DNA from: Micromonospora chalcea
Lineage (GTDB): Bacteria > Actinomycetota > Actinomycetes > Mycobacteriales > Micromonosporaceae
Assembly: GCF_002926165.1 (NCBI RefSeq)
Contig: NZ_MAGP01000153.1
Span: forward strand, 1 to 35,071
Direction: 5' to 3'
DNA: 35,071 nt
Positions within the stretch are counted from its first letter, which is position 1. Each line of letters opens with the position of its first letter. The position numbers and the translations under genes were made by a program. The notes under the pieces are model-generated. The model did not search any database. It was given only the letters and a program-made list of their open reading frames with translations, and was not told where the DNA came from. Shown one piece after another: positions 1 through 9,357 of this stretch.

Positions 1-6
1 CATAGA

Positions 7-124
7 GTTACGGCGGTCATGGCGGAGGGGAAACGCCCGGTCACATTCCGAACCCGGAAGCTAAGCCCTCCAGCGCCGATGGTACTGCACTCGGGAGGGT
101 GTGGGAGAGTAGGACACCGCCGGA
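7..124 (+). rRNA. rrf: 5S ribosomal RNA
   Basis: This is a 5S rRNA gene. The conserved core includes the CCGAACCCGGAAG block, the GCCGATGGTACTGC block and GGGAGAGTAGG near the 3' end. The terminal helix pairs CGGCGGT near the start with ACCGCCG near the end. The length of about 118 nt is normal. The window begins only a few bases upstream, so the 16S and 23S genes of the operon lie outside it. Exact mature ends are estimated by analogy with Streptomyces 5S RNA. Confidence 0.95.
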
Positions 125-132
125 CAATCTTC

Positions 133-170
133 CAGTCGAGGGCCGCCCCAGCAGGGGCGGCCCTCGACTG
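133..170 (+). terminator. rRNA operon terminator hairpin
   Basis: A perfect 17-bp inverted repeat (133-149 with 154-170) closes on an AGCA tetraloop, starting about 10 nt after the 5S gene. There is no T-tract, which is common for actinobacterial terminators. The position suggests that it ends the rRNA transcript before the TPR gene. Confidence 0.85.
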
Positions 171-213
171 CGTTAGCGTTCTCGGCGGAAACGCCATCAG
201 GAAGGATGTACCT

Positions 214-2799
214 GTGAGCTCAGGACCCCAGGGCGGGGACCGCCCCCGTCGTTACGAGGATCGCGCCGACCGTGGCCAGGGGCGTGGTGACGCCGGCCGC
301 GACGGCCGTCGCGATGACCGTCCCTCGTACCGGGGTGGCCGCGACGACCGCCCGGGCGGCTTCCGCGGTGGTGACCGTGACAGTGGCGCCCGTGGTGGCG
401 ACCGTCGTGAAGGCGGGTTCGGCGGTGGCGATCGCGAGGGTGGCTTCCGCGGTGGCGACCGTCGTGAAGGCGGGTTCGGCGGTGGCGATCGCGAGGGTGG
501 CTTCCGCGGTGGCGACCGTCGTGAAGGCGGGTTCGGCGGTGGTGAGCGTCGCGAGGGCGGTTTCCGTGGTGGCGACCGTGAGGGTGGCTTCCGGAGCGGA
601 AGCCGTCCGGGCGGCGACCGTCGCGAAGGCGGGTTCCGGGGCGGCGACCGTGACAGTGGCGCCCGTGGCGGCGACCGCCGTGAGGGTGGCTTCCGCGGTG
701 GCGATCGCGAAGGCGGCTTCCGCGGTGGCGACCGCCGTGAAGGTGGTGCCCGTGACGGCGGCTTCCGGGGCGGCGACCGCCGTGAGGCCGGCACCCGTGA
801 CGGCGGCTACCGCGGCGGTGACCGCCGTGAGGGTGGCTTCGCCGGCGGTGACCGTCGGGAAGGCGGTTTCCGCGGTGGTGACCGTCGTGAAGGCGGCTTC
901 CGGGGCGGCGACCGTGACGGCGGTTTCCGCGGCGGAGAGCGTCGTGAGGGTGGCTTCGCCGGCGGTGACCGTCGGGAAGGCGGTTTCCGCGGTGGTGACC
1001 GTCGTGAGGGTGGCTTCCGGAGCGGTGACCGTGACGGCGGTTTCCGCGGCGGTGAGCGTCGTGAGGGTGGTTTCCGCGGTGGTGACCGTCGCGAGGGTGG
1101 CTTCCGGAGCGGTGACCGTGACGGCGGTTTCCGCGGCGGTGAGCGTCGCGAGGGTGGTTTCCGCGGTGGCGACCGTGAGGGCGGTTTCCGGGGCGGCGAG
1201 CGTCGTGAAGGCGGCTTCCGCGGTGGTGAGCGCCGTGAGGGCGGTTTCCGTGGTGGAGACCGTGAGGGTGGCTTCCGGGGCGGGGACCGTCGTGAGGGCG
1301 GCGAGCGTCGTGAGGGCGGTTTCCGCGGTGGTGAGCGCCGTGAGAGCGGCTTCCGTGGCGGGGACCGTCGCGAAGGCGGCGACCGCCGTGAGGGTGGTTT
1401 CCGCGGTGGCGACCGCCGCGAAGGCGGCTATCAGGGTGGCGACCGTCGGGAGAGCTACGCCGGCGGCGAGCGCCGCGAGGGCGGCTTCCGCGGCGGCGAG
1501 CGCCGTGAGGGTGGCTTCCGCCGCGACGACCGGCGTGACGACCGTCGGCCGGGCGGCTTCCGGGGCGAGCGGGACGGTGAGCGCCGTGGCTACGGTGACC
1601 GGCCGGGCGGCGACGACCGCCGTGGCAACTTCGGTCCGCAGCGGGAGCGCCGGGACGAGCGCGGCGAAGGGCGTACCGGTGAGGCGCCGGAGTTGCCGGA
1701 CGAGGTCGTCGCGAGCGACCTCGACTCGGCCGTCCGGGCGGAACTGCTCTCCCTCGCCAAGCCGGTTGCGGAGACGGTTGCCCGGCACCTGGTCGCGACC
1801 GGGCTGCTGATCGACGAGGACCCGACGCTGGCGCTGGCGCACGCCATGGCGGCCCGCCGGCTCGCGTCACGGATCGCCGCCGTGCGGGAGGCCGTCGGAC
1901 TGGCCGCGTACCACGCCGGTGAGTGGCAGACGGCCATCGCCGAGCTGCGGACGTACCACCGGATGAGCGGTCTGCAGAGCCACCTGGCCGTGCTGGCCGA
2001 CTGCGAGCGGGCGCTGGGCCGGCCGGAGCGGGCGATCGACCTGTTCCGCGGCGCCGACCGGGACAAGCTCGACCAGGCCGTCGCGATCGAACTGCTCATC
2101 GTGGCCGCCGGCGCGCGCGGCGACCTCGGGCAGAAGGACGCGGCCGTGGCGATGCTGCAGGTCCGCGAACTGACCGGCGACTCGACCGAGCCGTGGGCGG
2201 CGCGACTGCGTTACGCGTACGCGGACGCGCTGCTGGCGGTGGACCGGCGCGAGGAGGCGCGGGAGTGGTTCTCCCGGGCCGCCGACGTCGACTCCGAGGG
2301 GGAGACCGACGCCGCCGAGCGGCTGCTGGAGCTGGACGGCGTGGTCATCGAGGGCGACGACGAGCCCGAGGACGACGCGGACACGTCCGAGGCGTCGGCC
2401 GACGATGACGACGACGATGACGATGACGACGATGACGATGACGATGACGACGACGACGACGATGACGACGACCGCGAGGACGACGCGCGGCTGAGCGACG
2501 ACGTCGTGTCGGGCACCGGCGGCGACGCGGCACGGGCCGGCTACCGGGACCGTGACGCGGGCGACCTGACCGACGACGAGCTGACCGACGCCGAGGCCGG
2601 CTCGCTCGCCACCGCCACCCCGACCGCCGTCACGACGTCCGAGGACACCGCCACGTCGACCGCGGACACCGCCACGCCGGGCAGCACCGTCGCGGCTGCG
2701 GACGCCACCGACGTCACCCCGGCCGACAAGGCCGACGCCGACCGGCCCGCACCGGGCGACGCCGCGTCCGGCGAGGGCGAGGCGGCGGAGCGCCGGTGA
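214..2799 (+). CDS. TPR-containing protein with Arg/Gly-rich repeats and a poly-Asp run
   Basis: The GTG at 214 is chosen because AGGAAGG lies about 8 nt upstream. The frame is open further upstream, but that part overlaps the 5S gene. The protein has 861 residues. Residues ~60-440 are a tandem repeat of GGDRREGGFR-type units, rich in Arg, Gly, Asp and Glu. Residues ~490-710 form a helical region of TPR type (YHAGEWQTAIAELRTYHR, GRPERAIDLFRGA, EEAREWFSRAADVD). Residues 730-753 are 24 consecutive Asp, followed by an acidic Thr/Ala-rich tail. It precedes the HAD phosphatase gene as Rv1691 does in M. tuberculosis, and only the TPR part looks like that family. The basic-acidic repeats resemble disordered RGG RNA-binding regions and the next gene upstream is an rRNA operon, but an RNA role is inference. 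Molecular function is unknown. Confidence 0.85.
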   Translation: MSSGPQGGDRPRRYEDRADRGQGRGDAGRDGRRDDRPSYRGGRDDRPGGFRGGDRDSGARGGDRREGGFGGGDREGGFRGGDRREGGFGGGDREGGFRGGDRREGGFGGGERREGGFRGGDREGGFRSGSRPGGDRREGGFRGGDRDSGARGGDRREGGFRGGDREGGFRGGDRREGGARDGGFRGGDRREAGTRDGGYRGGDRREGGFAGGDRREGGFRGGDRREGGFRGGDRDGGFRGGERREGGFAGGDRREGGFRGGDRREGGFRSGDRDGGFRGGERREGGFRGGDRREGGFRSGDRDGGFRGGERREGGFRGGDREGGFRGGERREGGFRGGERREGGFRGGDREGGFRGGDRREGGERREGGFRGGERRESGFRGGDRREGGDRREGGFRGGDRREGGYQGGDRRESYAGGERREGGFRGGERREGGFRRDDRRDDRRPGGFRGERDGERRGYGDRPGGDDRRGNFGPQRERRDERGEGRTGEAPELPDEVVASDLDSAVRAELLSLAKPVAETVARHLVATGLLIDEDPTLALAHAMAARRLASRIAAVREAVGLAAYHAGEWQTAIAELRTYHRMSGLQSHLAVLADCERALGRPERAIDLFRGADRDKLDQAVAIELLIVAAGARGDLGQKDAAVAMLQVRELTGDSTEPWAARLRYAYADALLAVDRREEAREWFSRAADVDSEGETDAAERLLELDGVVIEGDDEPEDDADTSEASADDDDDDDDDDDDDDDDDDDDDDDDREDDARLSDDVVSGTGGDAARAGYRDRDAGDLTDDELTDAEAGSLATATPTAVTTSEDTATSTADTATPGSTVAAADATDVTPADKADADRPAPGDAASGEGEAAERR
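394..1522 (+). repeat. Coding minisatellite (27/30-bp units, 57-bp higher-order unit)
   Basis: The DNA encodes alternating GG(D/E)RREGGFR (30 bp) and GGDREGGFR (27 bp) units. An exact 57-bp dimer occurs in tandem at 397-453 and 454-510, with a partial third copy from 511. Later units diverge by synonymous changes and by D/E, G/S and F/Y exchanges. All units keep the reading frame. Confidence 0.95.
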
Positions 2800-3866
2800 C
2801 CGGGTACGGCGGGGACACCGCTACCGGCGCGGACCAGGGGCGACCCGTCCGCGCCGGAGCGGCCGGCCGGCTGGTCGACGCGTACTCGCTTGTCGTCTTC
2901 GACCTGGACGGCGTCATCTACCTGATCGACCGGCCCATCCCGGGCGCGGTCGAGGCGGTCGGCCGGCTGCACGCCGAGGGGCGCGCCGTCGCGTACGCGA
3001 CGAACAACGCCTCCCGGCGCTCCAGCGAGGTCGCCGACCTGCTCACCGGCATGGGCGTCCCGGCGCAGCCGGCGGAGGTGCTCACCTCCGCGGCGGCCAC
3101 CGCCGAGCTGCTCCGGGACCGGCTGCCCGAGGGCGCGCCGGTGCTCGTGGTCGGCGCGGAGGCGCTGCGGGCCGAGCTGCGCGCGGTCGGCCTGCGGCCG
3201 GTGTCCACCGTCGACGAGGAGCCCGCCGCCGTGGCCCAGGGCTACGGCCCGCAGGTCGGCTGGTCCGACCTGGCCGAGGCGTCCCTGGCGGTACGCGCGG
3301 GCGCGCCCTGGTACGCCACGAACACCGACCGCACCCTGCCCAGCCCGCGCGGCCCGCTGCCGGGCAACGGCTCGCTGGTCGCGGTGCTGCGTACCGCGCT
3401 GGGCCGCGACCCCGACGTGGTGGTGGGCAAGCCGGAGCCGGCGCTGTTCACCACCGCCGCGCGCCGGGCCGGGGCCGGGCGCACGCTCGTGGTGGGGGAC
3501 CGGCTGGACACCGACATCGAGGGCGCCCGCCGGGCCGGGCTGGACAGCCTGCTGGTGCTCACCGGGGTCAGCGACGCCGCCGAGCTGCTGGCCGCGCCCG
3601 AGGAGCGCCGCCCCGCGTACGTCTCGTTCGACCTGGCGGGGCTCTTCGACCCGGACGCGGTGGTGGCGGTGCCGGGCCGGGCGACCGCCGGCGGCTGGTC
3701 GGTGGCGGAAGCCGGCGCGGACCTCGTGCTCGACGGCGCGGGACCGCCGCTGGAGGCGCTCGCCGCGCTCTGCGCGGTGGCCTGGTCGGCGTCGGCCGGG
3801 CCGCGCGTGCGGGCGCAGTCCCCGGCGGCGGCGGAGGCGCTCGCCGCGTTCGGCCTCGACGGCTGA
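2796..3866 (+). CDS. HAD-superfamily (NagD-like, class IIA) phosphatase
   Basis: The GTG start overlaps the TGA of the TPR gene by 4 bases, with a GGAG-type ribosome site 5 nt upstream, so translation is probably coupled. The 356-residue product has HAD motif I (FDLDGVIY, catalytic Asp at about 36 and 38), a NagD-like TNNASRRS segment near residue 71, GKPEPALF carrying the motif III Lys, and VVGDRLDTDIEGARRAG for motif IV. This is the Rv1692 position; I recall that protein being described as a glycerol-3-phosphate phosphatase. Substrate here is inferred only. The last ~70 residues are Ala-rich and variable. It converges with the SCP2 gene, 12 bases away. Confidence 0.93.
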   Translation: MTGYGGDTATGADQGRPVRAGAAGRLVDAYSLVVFDLDGVIYLIDRPIPGAVEAVGRLHAEGRAVAYATNNASRRSSEVADLLTGMGVPAQPAEVLTSAAATAELLRDRLPEGAPVLVVGAEALRAELRAVGLRPVSTVDEEPAAVAQGYGPQVGWSDLAEASLAVRAGAPWYATNTDRTLPSPRGPLPGNGSLVAVLRTALGRDPDVVVGKPEPALFTTAARRAGAGRTLVVGDRLDTDIEGARRAGLDSLLVLTGVSDAAELLAAPEERRPAYVSFDLAGLFDPDAVVAVPGRATAGGWSVAEAGADLVLDGAGPPLEALAALCAVAWSASAGPRVRAQSPAAAEALAAFGLDG

Positions 3867-3878
3867 GCGGCGAAGCGG

Positions 3879-4214
3879 CTAGAGCAGCTTGCGGAGCTTC
3901 ATCAGGTCGAACGGGTTCGCCTTGATCGAGACCCGCCGGGACGCGACCGCCGACATCACGTCGAGCCGGCCGTTCACCAGCGCGACCAGGTCGTCACTGC
4001 CGGTGCTCAGCGCGATCTTCGCCTTCGGGTCGTCGCCGTCGGCCAGGTCGACCAGCCGCCCGCCCTCCAGCCGCCCGTGGAACGCGGTGCCGAGATCGGT
4101 GATCCGGCAGGCCAGCGTGCGGTCCAGGTCGATGCGTCCCTGCGCCTCGGCGTTGCGGTCCAGCCGCGCGGCCAGGTCCTGCAACGCCTGCCGGCACTCG
4201 TCCACGCTGGCCAC
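3879..4214 (-). CDS. SCP2 sterol-binding-domain protein
   Basis: The 111-residue product is a single small domain of SCP2 type: a helical N-terminus, then beta strands (ACRITDLGTAFHGRLEGGRLVDLADGDDP) and a C-terminus with VNGRLDVMSAVASRRVSIKANPFDLMKLRKLL. The xxNGRLDxMxAxxxxRV segment is characteristic of bacterial SCP2-like proteins, which bind hydrophobic ligands. The start is GTG at 4214 with GAGGAG 4-5 nt upstream. It is the only reverse-strand gene in this part of the cluster and faces the HAD gene. No ligand can be assigned. Confidence 0.85.
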   Translation of the reverse strand: MASVDECRQALQDLAARLDRNAEAQGRIDLDRTLACRITDLGTAFHGRLEGGRLVDLADGDDPKAKIALSTGSDDLVALVNGRLDVMSAVASRRVSIKANPFDLMKLRKLL

Positions 4215-4326
4215 ATCGTCTCCTCACCACGAACCACGCCGTTTCCCGGCACCGTACCGCAATGGGGCGTCCGGGGTGCCCGGTAGCGTGGCACCTGCAC
4301 ACCTCGCCCCGCGGAAGGACTCAGGC

Positions 4327-4905
4327 ATGCAGGACGCGTGGCGCGCCTACCTCGAGCTGGCCATGGGCCTGACGGAGGCGCCCCGGAAGAAGGCACAGGA
4401 CGCGGTCATGCGCGTCGTCGGCCAGGGTGGCGCGACCGCCGCCCAGATCCAGACACTCGCCGAGGAGCTGGTGGCCACCGGCCTGGCGAACCGGGAGTCG
4501 CTGACCAAGCTGGTCCGCTTCGAGGTGGACCGGGCGCTGGGCGCGGTCGGGCTGGCCACCGCCGACGAGGTCGCCGAGCTGACCCGCCGGGTGCACGACC
4601 TGGAGCGGCAGCTACGCGAGGCGCGCGGCAACCTCGGGCCCGGCGAGACGCCGCCCGCCGGATCGTCCGAGCCCGCCGCCGCACCGGCCGGGACCGCCAC
4701 CGCGCCGTCCGGCGCGACCGCGCCGCCGACCGCCGAGTCCGCGGCAACGGCGCCGACGAAGGCGGTGGCGAAGAAGACGGTGGCCAAGAAGGCGATCGCG
4801 AAGAAGCCGCCCGCCACCATGGCCCGTACCCCCGCCGACGGCTCGCCCGCCGCGCCCGCCCGGCCGGCGAGGAAGGCCACCGGCCGCCGGGCGGCCGGCT
4901 CGTGA
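4327..4905 (+). CDS. Phasin-like coiled-coil protein with Lys/Ala-rich tail
   Basis: ATG at 4327 follows GGAAGGA by about 8 nt, giving 192 residues. Residues 1-100 are helical. They start with MQDAWRAYLELAMGLTEAPRKKA and end in a heptad-like stretch with EVAELTRRVHDLERQLREA, as in phasin/PhaF-type proteins. After a Pro/Ala/Thr linker, residues ~140-192 are rich in Lys and Ala (KKTVAKKAIAKK), like histone H1 or PhaF tails, which suggests nucleic-acid or granule binding. The next gene overlaps by 4 bases. The phasin assignment rests on general character only; granule association is not shown. Confidence 0.75.
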   Translation: MQDAWRAYLELAMGLTEAPRKKAQDAVMRVVGQGGATAAQIQTLAEELVATGLANRESLTKLVRFEVDRALGAVGLATADEVAELTRRVHDLERQLREARGNLGPGETPPAGSSEPAAAPAGTATAPSGATAPPTAESAATAPTKAVAKKTVAKKAIAKKPPATMARTPADGSPAAPARPARKATGRRAAGS

Positions 4906-5129
4906 CCGCGCCGCGGCCCGGTCCGCCGCCGGGCCCGCGGCCCGGACCACCCCCGGGGGTACGCCCCGCGCCGGCCGAGGAGGTCGGCGAGGCGCGGCAC
5001 CCGGCGGTGGACGCCGCGGTGCTCGGCATGGCCAGCGCCGAGGCGCTCGCCCCGGCCGACCAGATCGCCCAGTACGAGGCGGCGTACGAGACGCTGCGCG
5101 AGACCCTCGCCACCATCGACCAGGCCTGA
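4902..5129 (+). CDS. Small proline-rich conserved hypothetical protein
   Basis: GTG at 4902 overlaps the previous stop (GTGA), suggesting translational coupling; no separate ribosome site is visible. The 75-residue product has a Pro/Gly/Arg-rich first third and a C-terminal helical segment ending in QIAQYEAAYETLRETLATID. A small gene in this place, just before tlyA, is usual in actinobacteria (compare Rv1693, 58 residues). Third-position G/C use supports coding. Function is unknown. The tlyA start follows after 21 bases, so it is probably in the same operon. Confidence 0.75.
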   Translation: MTAPRPGPPPGPRPGPPPGVRPAPAEEVGEARHPAVDAAVLGMASAEALAPADQIAQYEAAYETLRETLATIDQA

Positions 5130-5150
5130 GCAGAGGCGGAGACACACCTG

Positions 5151-5995
<845 letters not shown>

Positions 5996-5999
<4 letters not shown>

Positions 6000-6880
6000 G
6001 CCGCACCGCGCTGCTGGTGACGCACACCGGCCGTCGACGCAGCACCGAGCACGCCCGGGCGGTGGCCGCCGACCTGATCGCCGCCGGTTTCGAGGTGCGG
6101 GTGGTCGCCCGGGACGCCGACGACCTGGACCTGCCCGGTGTGGTGCCGGTGACCGGCCCGGAGGCGGCCGAGGGCGCCGAGATCGTCTTCGCGCTGGGCG
6201 GGGACGGCACGTTCCTGCGCGCGGCCGAGCTGGCCCGTCCGACGAAGGTCCCGTTGCTGGGCATCAACCTGGGCAAGGTCGGCTTCCTCGCCGAGGCGGA
6301 GATCGACGACCTGGACACCGCGGTACGTGACGTGGTCGAGCGTAACTACAGCGTGGACGAACGGCTCACGCTGGACGTCACCGCCGAGTTCGACGGCGGG
6401 CCGACCATCGAGTCGTGGGCGCTCAACGAGATCAGCGTGGAGAAGGGCGAGCGCGCCCAGATGCTGGAGCTGCTCGTCGACGTGGACGGCCGGCCGCTGT
6501 CCCGGTACGGCTGCGACGGCGTGATCTGCGCGACCCCGACCGGCTCCACCGCGTACGCGTTCTCCGGCGGCGGGCCGGTGGTCTGGCCCGAGGTGGAGGC
6601 GCTGCTGCTGGTGCCGATCAGCGCGCACGCGTTGTTCAGCCGCCCGCTGGTGACCGCGCCGACGTCGACGTTCGTCATCACCGTCGACCCGTTCACCACC
6701 CTCGCGGTGCTCTGCTGCGACGGCCGGCGTGTCTACGACCTGCCGCCGGGCGCCCGGGTCACGGTGCGCCGGGGCACGTTGCCGGTGCGCATCGTGCGGT
6801 TGCGGGCGCGTCCGTTCACCGACCGGCTGGTGGCCAAGTTCGACCTGCCCGTCCAGGGCTGGCGGGGCAACCGTCGCTGA
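5996..6880 (+). CDS. nadK: NAD kinase
   Basis: This enzyme phosphorylates NAD+ to NADP+ with ATP or polyphosphate in the cytosol. The 294-residue product shows the family's GGDGT motif (68-72), NE pair (ALNEIS, 144-145), YGCDG (171-175) and TPTGSTAYAFSGGGP (from 180). The GTG start at 5996 overlaps the tlyA stop and sits about 6 nt after GAGGAGG. The tlyA-nadK-recN order is the same as in M. tuberculosis. About 600 bases separate it from recN, so it may be the last gene of the transcript. Confidence 0.97.
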
Positions 6881-7481
6881 CCGACGGATCAGCGGAAACC
6901 TCCGTTCGGACCACCGGTCCGGGCCGCCGCGCACGTTACGGTGGGCGTACGGGCCGCGATGAGGTGAGTCCGGGTGCGGCGGTGAGGCCCGCCGCTTCCG
7001 GATGCGTGGCCCGGATGTCGCGGGCTCGGCCAGGGGGTGGTCGGGGCCGCGACGGTCGGGACGCCGGAGTGTCGTAGCCGGCCGCGGCGGGCGGACCGGC
7101 GCGCCGCGCCCGATCGGGTGTCGACCCCGGTCGGGCGGACAGGTCGTGCAGCCGCCGCCGGAGGAAGCGGCGGCGCGCGAGCTGGGCGACGCGATCTCCG
7201 GCGTCCCGGCCCTCTACCGCGCTGCGCTCGTGTCCACCTGGCGACGTGTCGCCGGTGCGGCGGCCATCAGGTCGGCCGGCCGCCGTGCACCAGTGGGCAG
7301 GTCGCGGTGCGACCGTCCACCACGGCCGGTCGGCGGCCCAGCCGCTGCGCGAACTCACCGGCCGGGGTCGTCTTCGCCCGCACCGGGCTGCGGTGGAGCT
7401 CCTCCTCGTCCGGGGTCGGGTGCCCGCGGCTCGACCTGCCGGCTGGTCAACTGTCACACGGCGGGGCTACTGTCGGGTGCT
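6881..7481. other. Long intergenic stretch, no supported gene
   Basis: These 601 bases are very GC-rich. Open frames exist on both strands, including the recN frame (open from 7002), but none has protein-like composition, a ribosome site or a recognisable motif. The only item I can point to is a possible leaderless promoter at the recN end. Confidence 0.6.
7444..7473 (+). promoter_or_regulatory. Candidate leaderless promoter of recN
   Basis: TGGTCA (7444-7449) and TACTGT (7468-7473) are separated by 18 bases, and TACTGT ends 8 bases before the GTG of recN. That distance fits a transcript starting at or next to the start codon, and no Shine-Dalgarno sequence precedes recN. I saw no clear LexA box in this stretch. 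Confidence 0.4.
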
Positions 7482-9239
7482 GTGCTGGAAGAGCTGCGCA
7501 TCACCGGACTGGGCGTCATCGAGGACACCACGCTGCCGCTGGCCGCGGGGATGAACGTCATCACCGGCGAGACCGGCGCCGGCAAGACCATGGTGGTGAC
7601 CGGCCTCGGCCTGCTCTTCGGCGGCCGCGCCGACGCCGGCCGGGTGCGCGCCCAGCCGGGCCGCGCCGTGGTGGAGGGCCGGCTGCGCCTCGGTGGGCGG
7701 GTGGCCGAGTCGGTGCACGCCCGCATCGTCGACGCCGGCGGTGAGCCCGACGAGGACGGCTCGCTGCTGCTCAGCCGCACCGTGACCATCGAGGGGCGTT
7801 CCCGCGCGCACCTGGGCGGGCGGGCCATGCCGGTGTCCACGCTCGGTGAGGTCGGCGAGCAGGTGCTGGCCGTGCACGGCCAGTCCGACCAGCTGCGGCT
7901 GCTGCGCCCGGCCGAGCAGCGCGCCTCGCTCGACCGGTTCGCCGGGCCCGAGCACGAGAAGCTGCTCGACGCGCTGCGCGAGACGTACGCCAGGTGGCGC
8001 ACCGTCGTCGACGACCTGGCCGACCGGCGGCGCAACGCGCGCGAACGCAACCAGGAGGCCGACCTGCTGCGGCTGGGCCTGGACGAGATCACCCGGGTCG
8101 ATCCGCAGCCGGGGGAGGACGACGAGCTGAAGGCGGAGGCGCAGCGGCTGGAGCACGCCGAGGGGCTGCGTACCGCCGCGCAGGTGGCGCAGCAGTGCGT
8201 GGCCGGCGGCGTCGAGGCGGCCGACGACGCGCCGGACGCGACGGCGCTGCTGGGCACCGCGCGGCGCACGCTGGAGGCGCAGGCCGGCACCGACCCGGCG
8301 CTGGGCGAGCTGGCGGCCCGGCTGGAGGAGGCCGCCACGCTGGTCACCGACGTGGCCGCGGAGCTGTCCACCTACCTGGCCGCGCTGGACGCCGACCCGG
8401 CCCGCCTGCAGACCGTCTACGAGCGGCGGGCCGCGTTGCGCGGGCTCACCCGCAAGTACGCCGACGACGTCGACGGCGTGGTGGCGTGGGCCGAGCGGGC
8501 CCGCACGCGGCTGTCCGATCTGGACACCTCCGACGAGCTGCTGGACGAGCTGGACCGCGAGGCCACCCGGCTCGCCGGTGAGGTGGCCGACCTCGCCGGC
8601 CGGGTGTCGGCGTCCCGGCGGGAGGCCGCGGTCCGCTTCGCCGAGGAGGTCACCGTCGAGCTGGCCGGGCTGGCCATGCCGCACGCCCGGATCGAGGTGG
8701 CGGTGCTGCCGCGTCCGGCGGGCCGGTCCGAGCCGAGCCTGCCGGTCAACGGCGTCGAGACCGGCGTCGGCGCGGACGGCGCCGACGAGGTGGAGCTGCG
8801 GCTGCTGGCCCACCCGGGCGCGCCGGCGCTGCCGTTGCAGAAGGGCGCCTCCGGCGGCGAGCTGTCCCGGGTGATGCTCGCCATCGAGGTGGTCTTCGCC
8901 GGTTCCGGCGGCCCGCCCACGCTGGTGTTCGACGAGGTCGACACCGGTGCGGGCGGTCAGGCCGCGGTGGAGATCGGCCGCCGGCTGGCCCGGCTGGCCC
9001 GCAGTCATCAGGTGCTCGTGGTCACCCACCTGCCGCAGGTCGCCGCGTTCGCCGACCGGCACCTGGTGGTGGCCAAGGACACCGGTGGAGCGGTCACCAC
9101 GAGCGGGGTGCGCGTGGTGGAGGACACCGAGCGCGCCCGGGAACTGGCCCGGATGCTCGCCGGTTTGCCGGACTCGGATCTGGGTATCGCCCATGCCGAG
9201 GAGCTCCTGGCCGTGGCGGCCAAGGAAAGGCGTCCGTGA
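7482..9239 (+). CDS. recN: DNA repair protein RecN
   Basis: RecN is an SMC-like ATPase acting in double-strand break repair. The 585-residue product has Walker A GETGAGKT (29-36) and a long central alpha-helical coiled-coil region (roughly 150-400). The ABC signature GASGGELSRVMLAIE is near residue 455, followed by Walker B TLVFDEVDTGAGG near 480 and the H-loop VVTHLPQVAAFA. GTG at 7482 is chosen because the family starts at this point (LEELRITGLGVIED). The frame runs open to 7002, but that extension is not RecN-like. There is no ribosome site, which fits the candidate leaderless promoter. Confidence 0.96.
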   Translation: MLEELRITGLGVIEDTTLPLAAGMNVITGETGAGKTMVVTGLGLLFGGRADAGRVRAQPGRAVVEGRLRLGGRVAESVHARIVDAGGEPDEDGSLLLSRTVTIEGRSRAHLGGRAMPVSTLGEVGEQVLAVHGQSDQLRLLRPAEQRASLDRFAGPEHEKLLDALRETYARWRTVVDDLADRRRNARERNQEADLLRLGLDEITRVDPQPGEDDELKAEAQRLEHAEGLRTAAQVAQQCVAGGVEAADDAPDATALLGTARRTLEAQAGTDPALGELAARLEEAATLVTDVAAELSTYLAALDADPARLQTVYERRAALRGLTRKYADDVDGVVAWAERARTRLSDLDTSDELLDELDREATRLAGEVADLAGRVSASRREAAVRFAEEVTVELAGLAMPHARIEVAVLPRPAGRSEPSLPVNGVETGVGADGADEVELRLLAHPGAPALPLQKGASGGELSRVMLAIEVVFAGSGGPPTLVFDEVDTGAGGQAAVEIGRRLARLARSHQVLVVTHLPQVAAFADRHLVVAKDTGGAVTTSGVRVVEDTERARELARMLAGLPDSDLGIAHAEELLAVAAKERRP

Positions 9240-9257
9240 TACCCCGATTGTGAGCGC

Positions 9258-9287
9258 AAGCACACCGGCGCGGGTTCCGGTGTGCTT
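9258..9287 (+). terminator. Hairpin terminator after recN
   Basis: AAGCACACCGG (9258-9268) pairs perfectly with CCGGTGTGCTT (9277-9287) around an 8-nt loop, 19 bases after the recN stop. There is no T-tract. It probably separates recN from steA. Confidence 0.7.
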
Positions 9288-9357
9288 CCCTGGGTAGGCG
9301 GCCCTGCTCAGGCATGTCGCGACAGCAAAACCTGCCTCACATGCCAGGATGGTCACG

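Noticed and set aside
394..1522. CRISPR array
   Set aside because: The repeats are contiguous and in frame, with no unique spacers and no cas genes.
197..1870. Long reverse and forward open frames (500-560 residues) overlapping the minisatellite
   Set aside because: Stop-free shadows of a GC-rich repeat; composition is His/Arg/Gly or Ala/Thr/Val with no domain, and the forward GG(D/E)RREGGFR frame joins a real TPR domain.
2211..2516. Reverse ORF with a poly-Ser run
   Set aside because: It is the antisense reading of the poly-Asp codons.
7002..7481. N-terminal extension of RecN
   Set aside because: The frame is open, but the translation is Arg/Pro/Gly-rich with no RecN similarity, and the family start coincides with GTG 7482.
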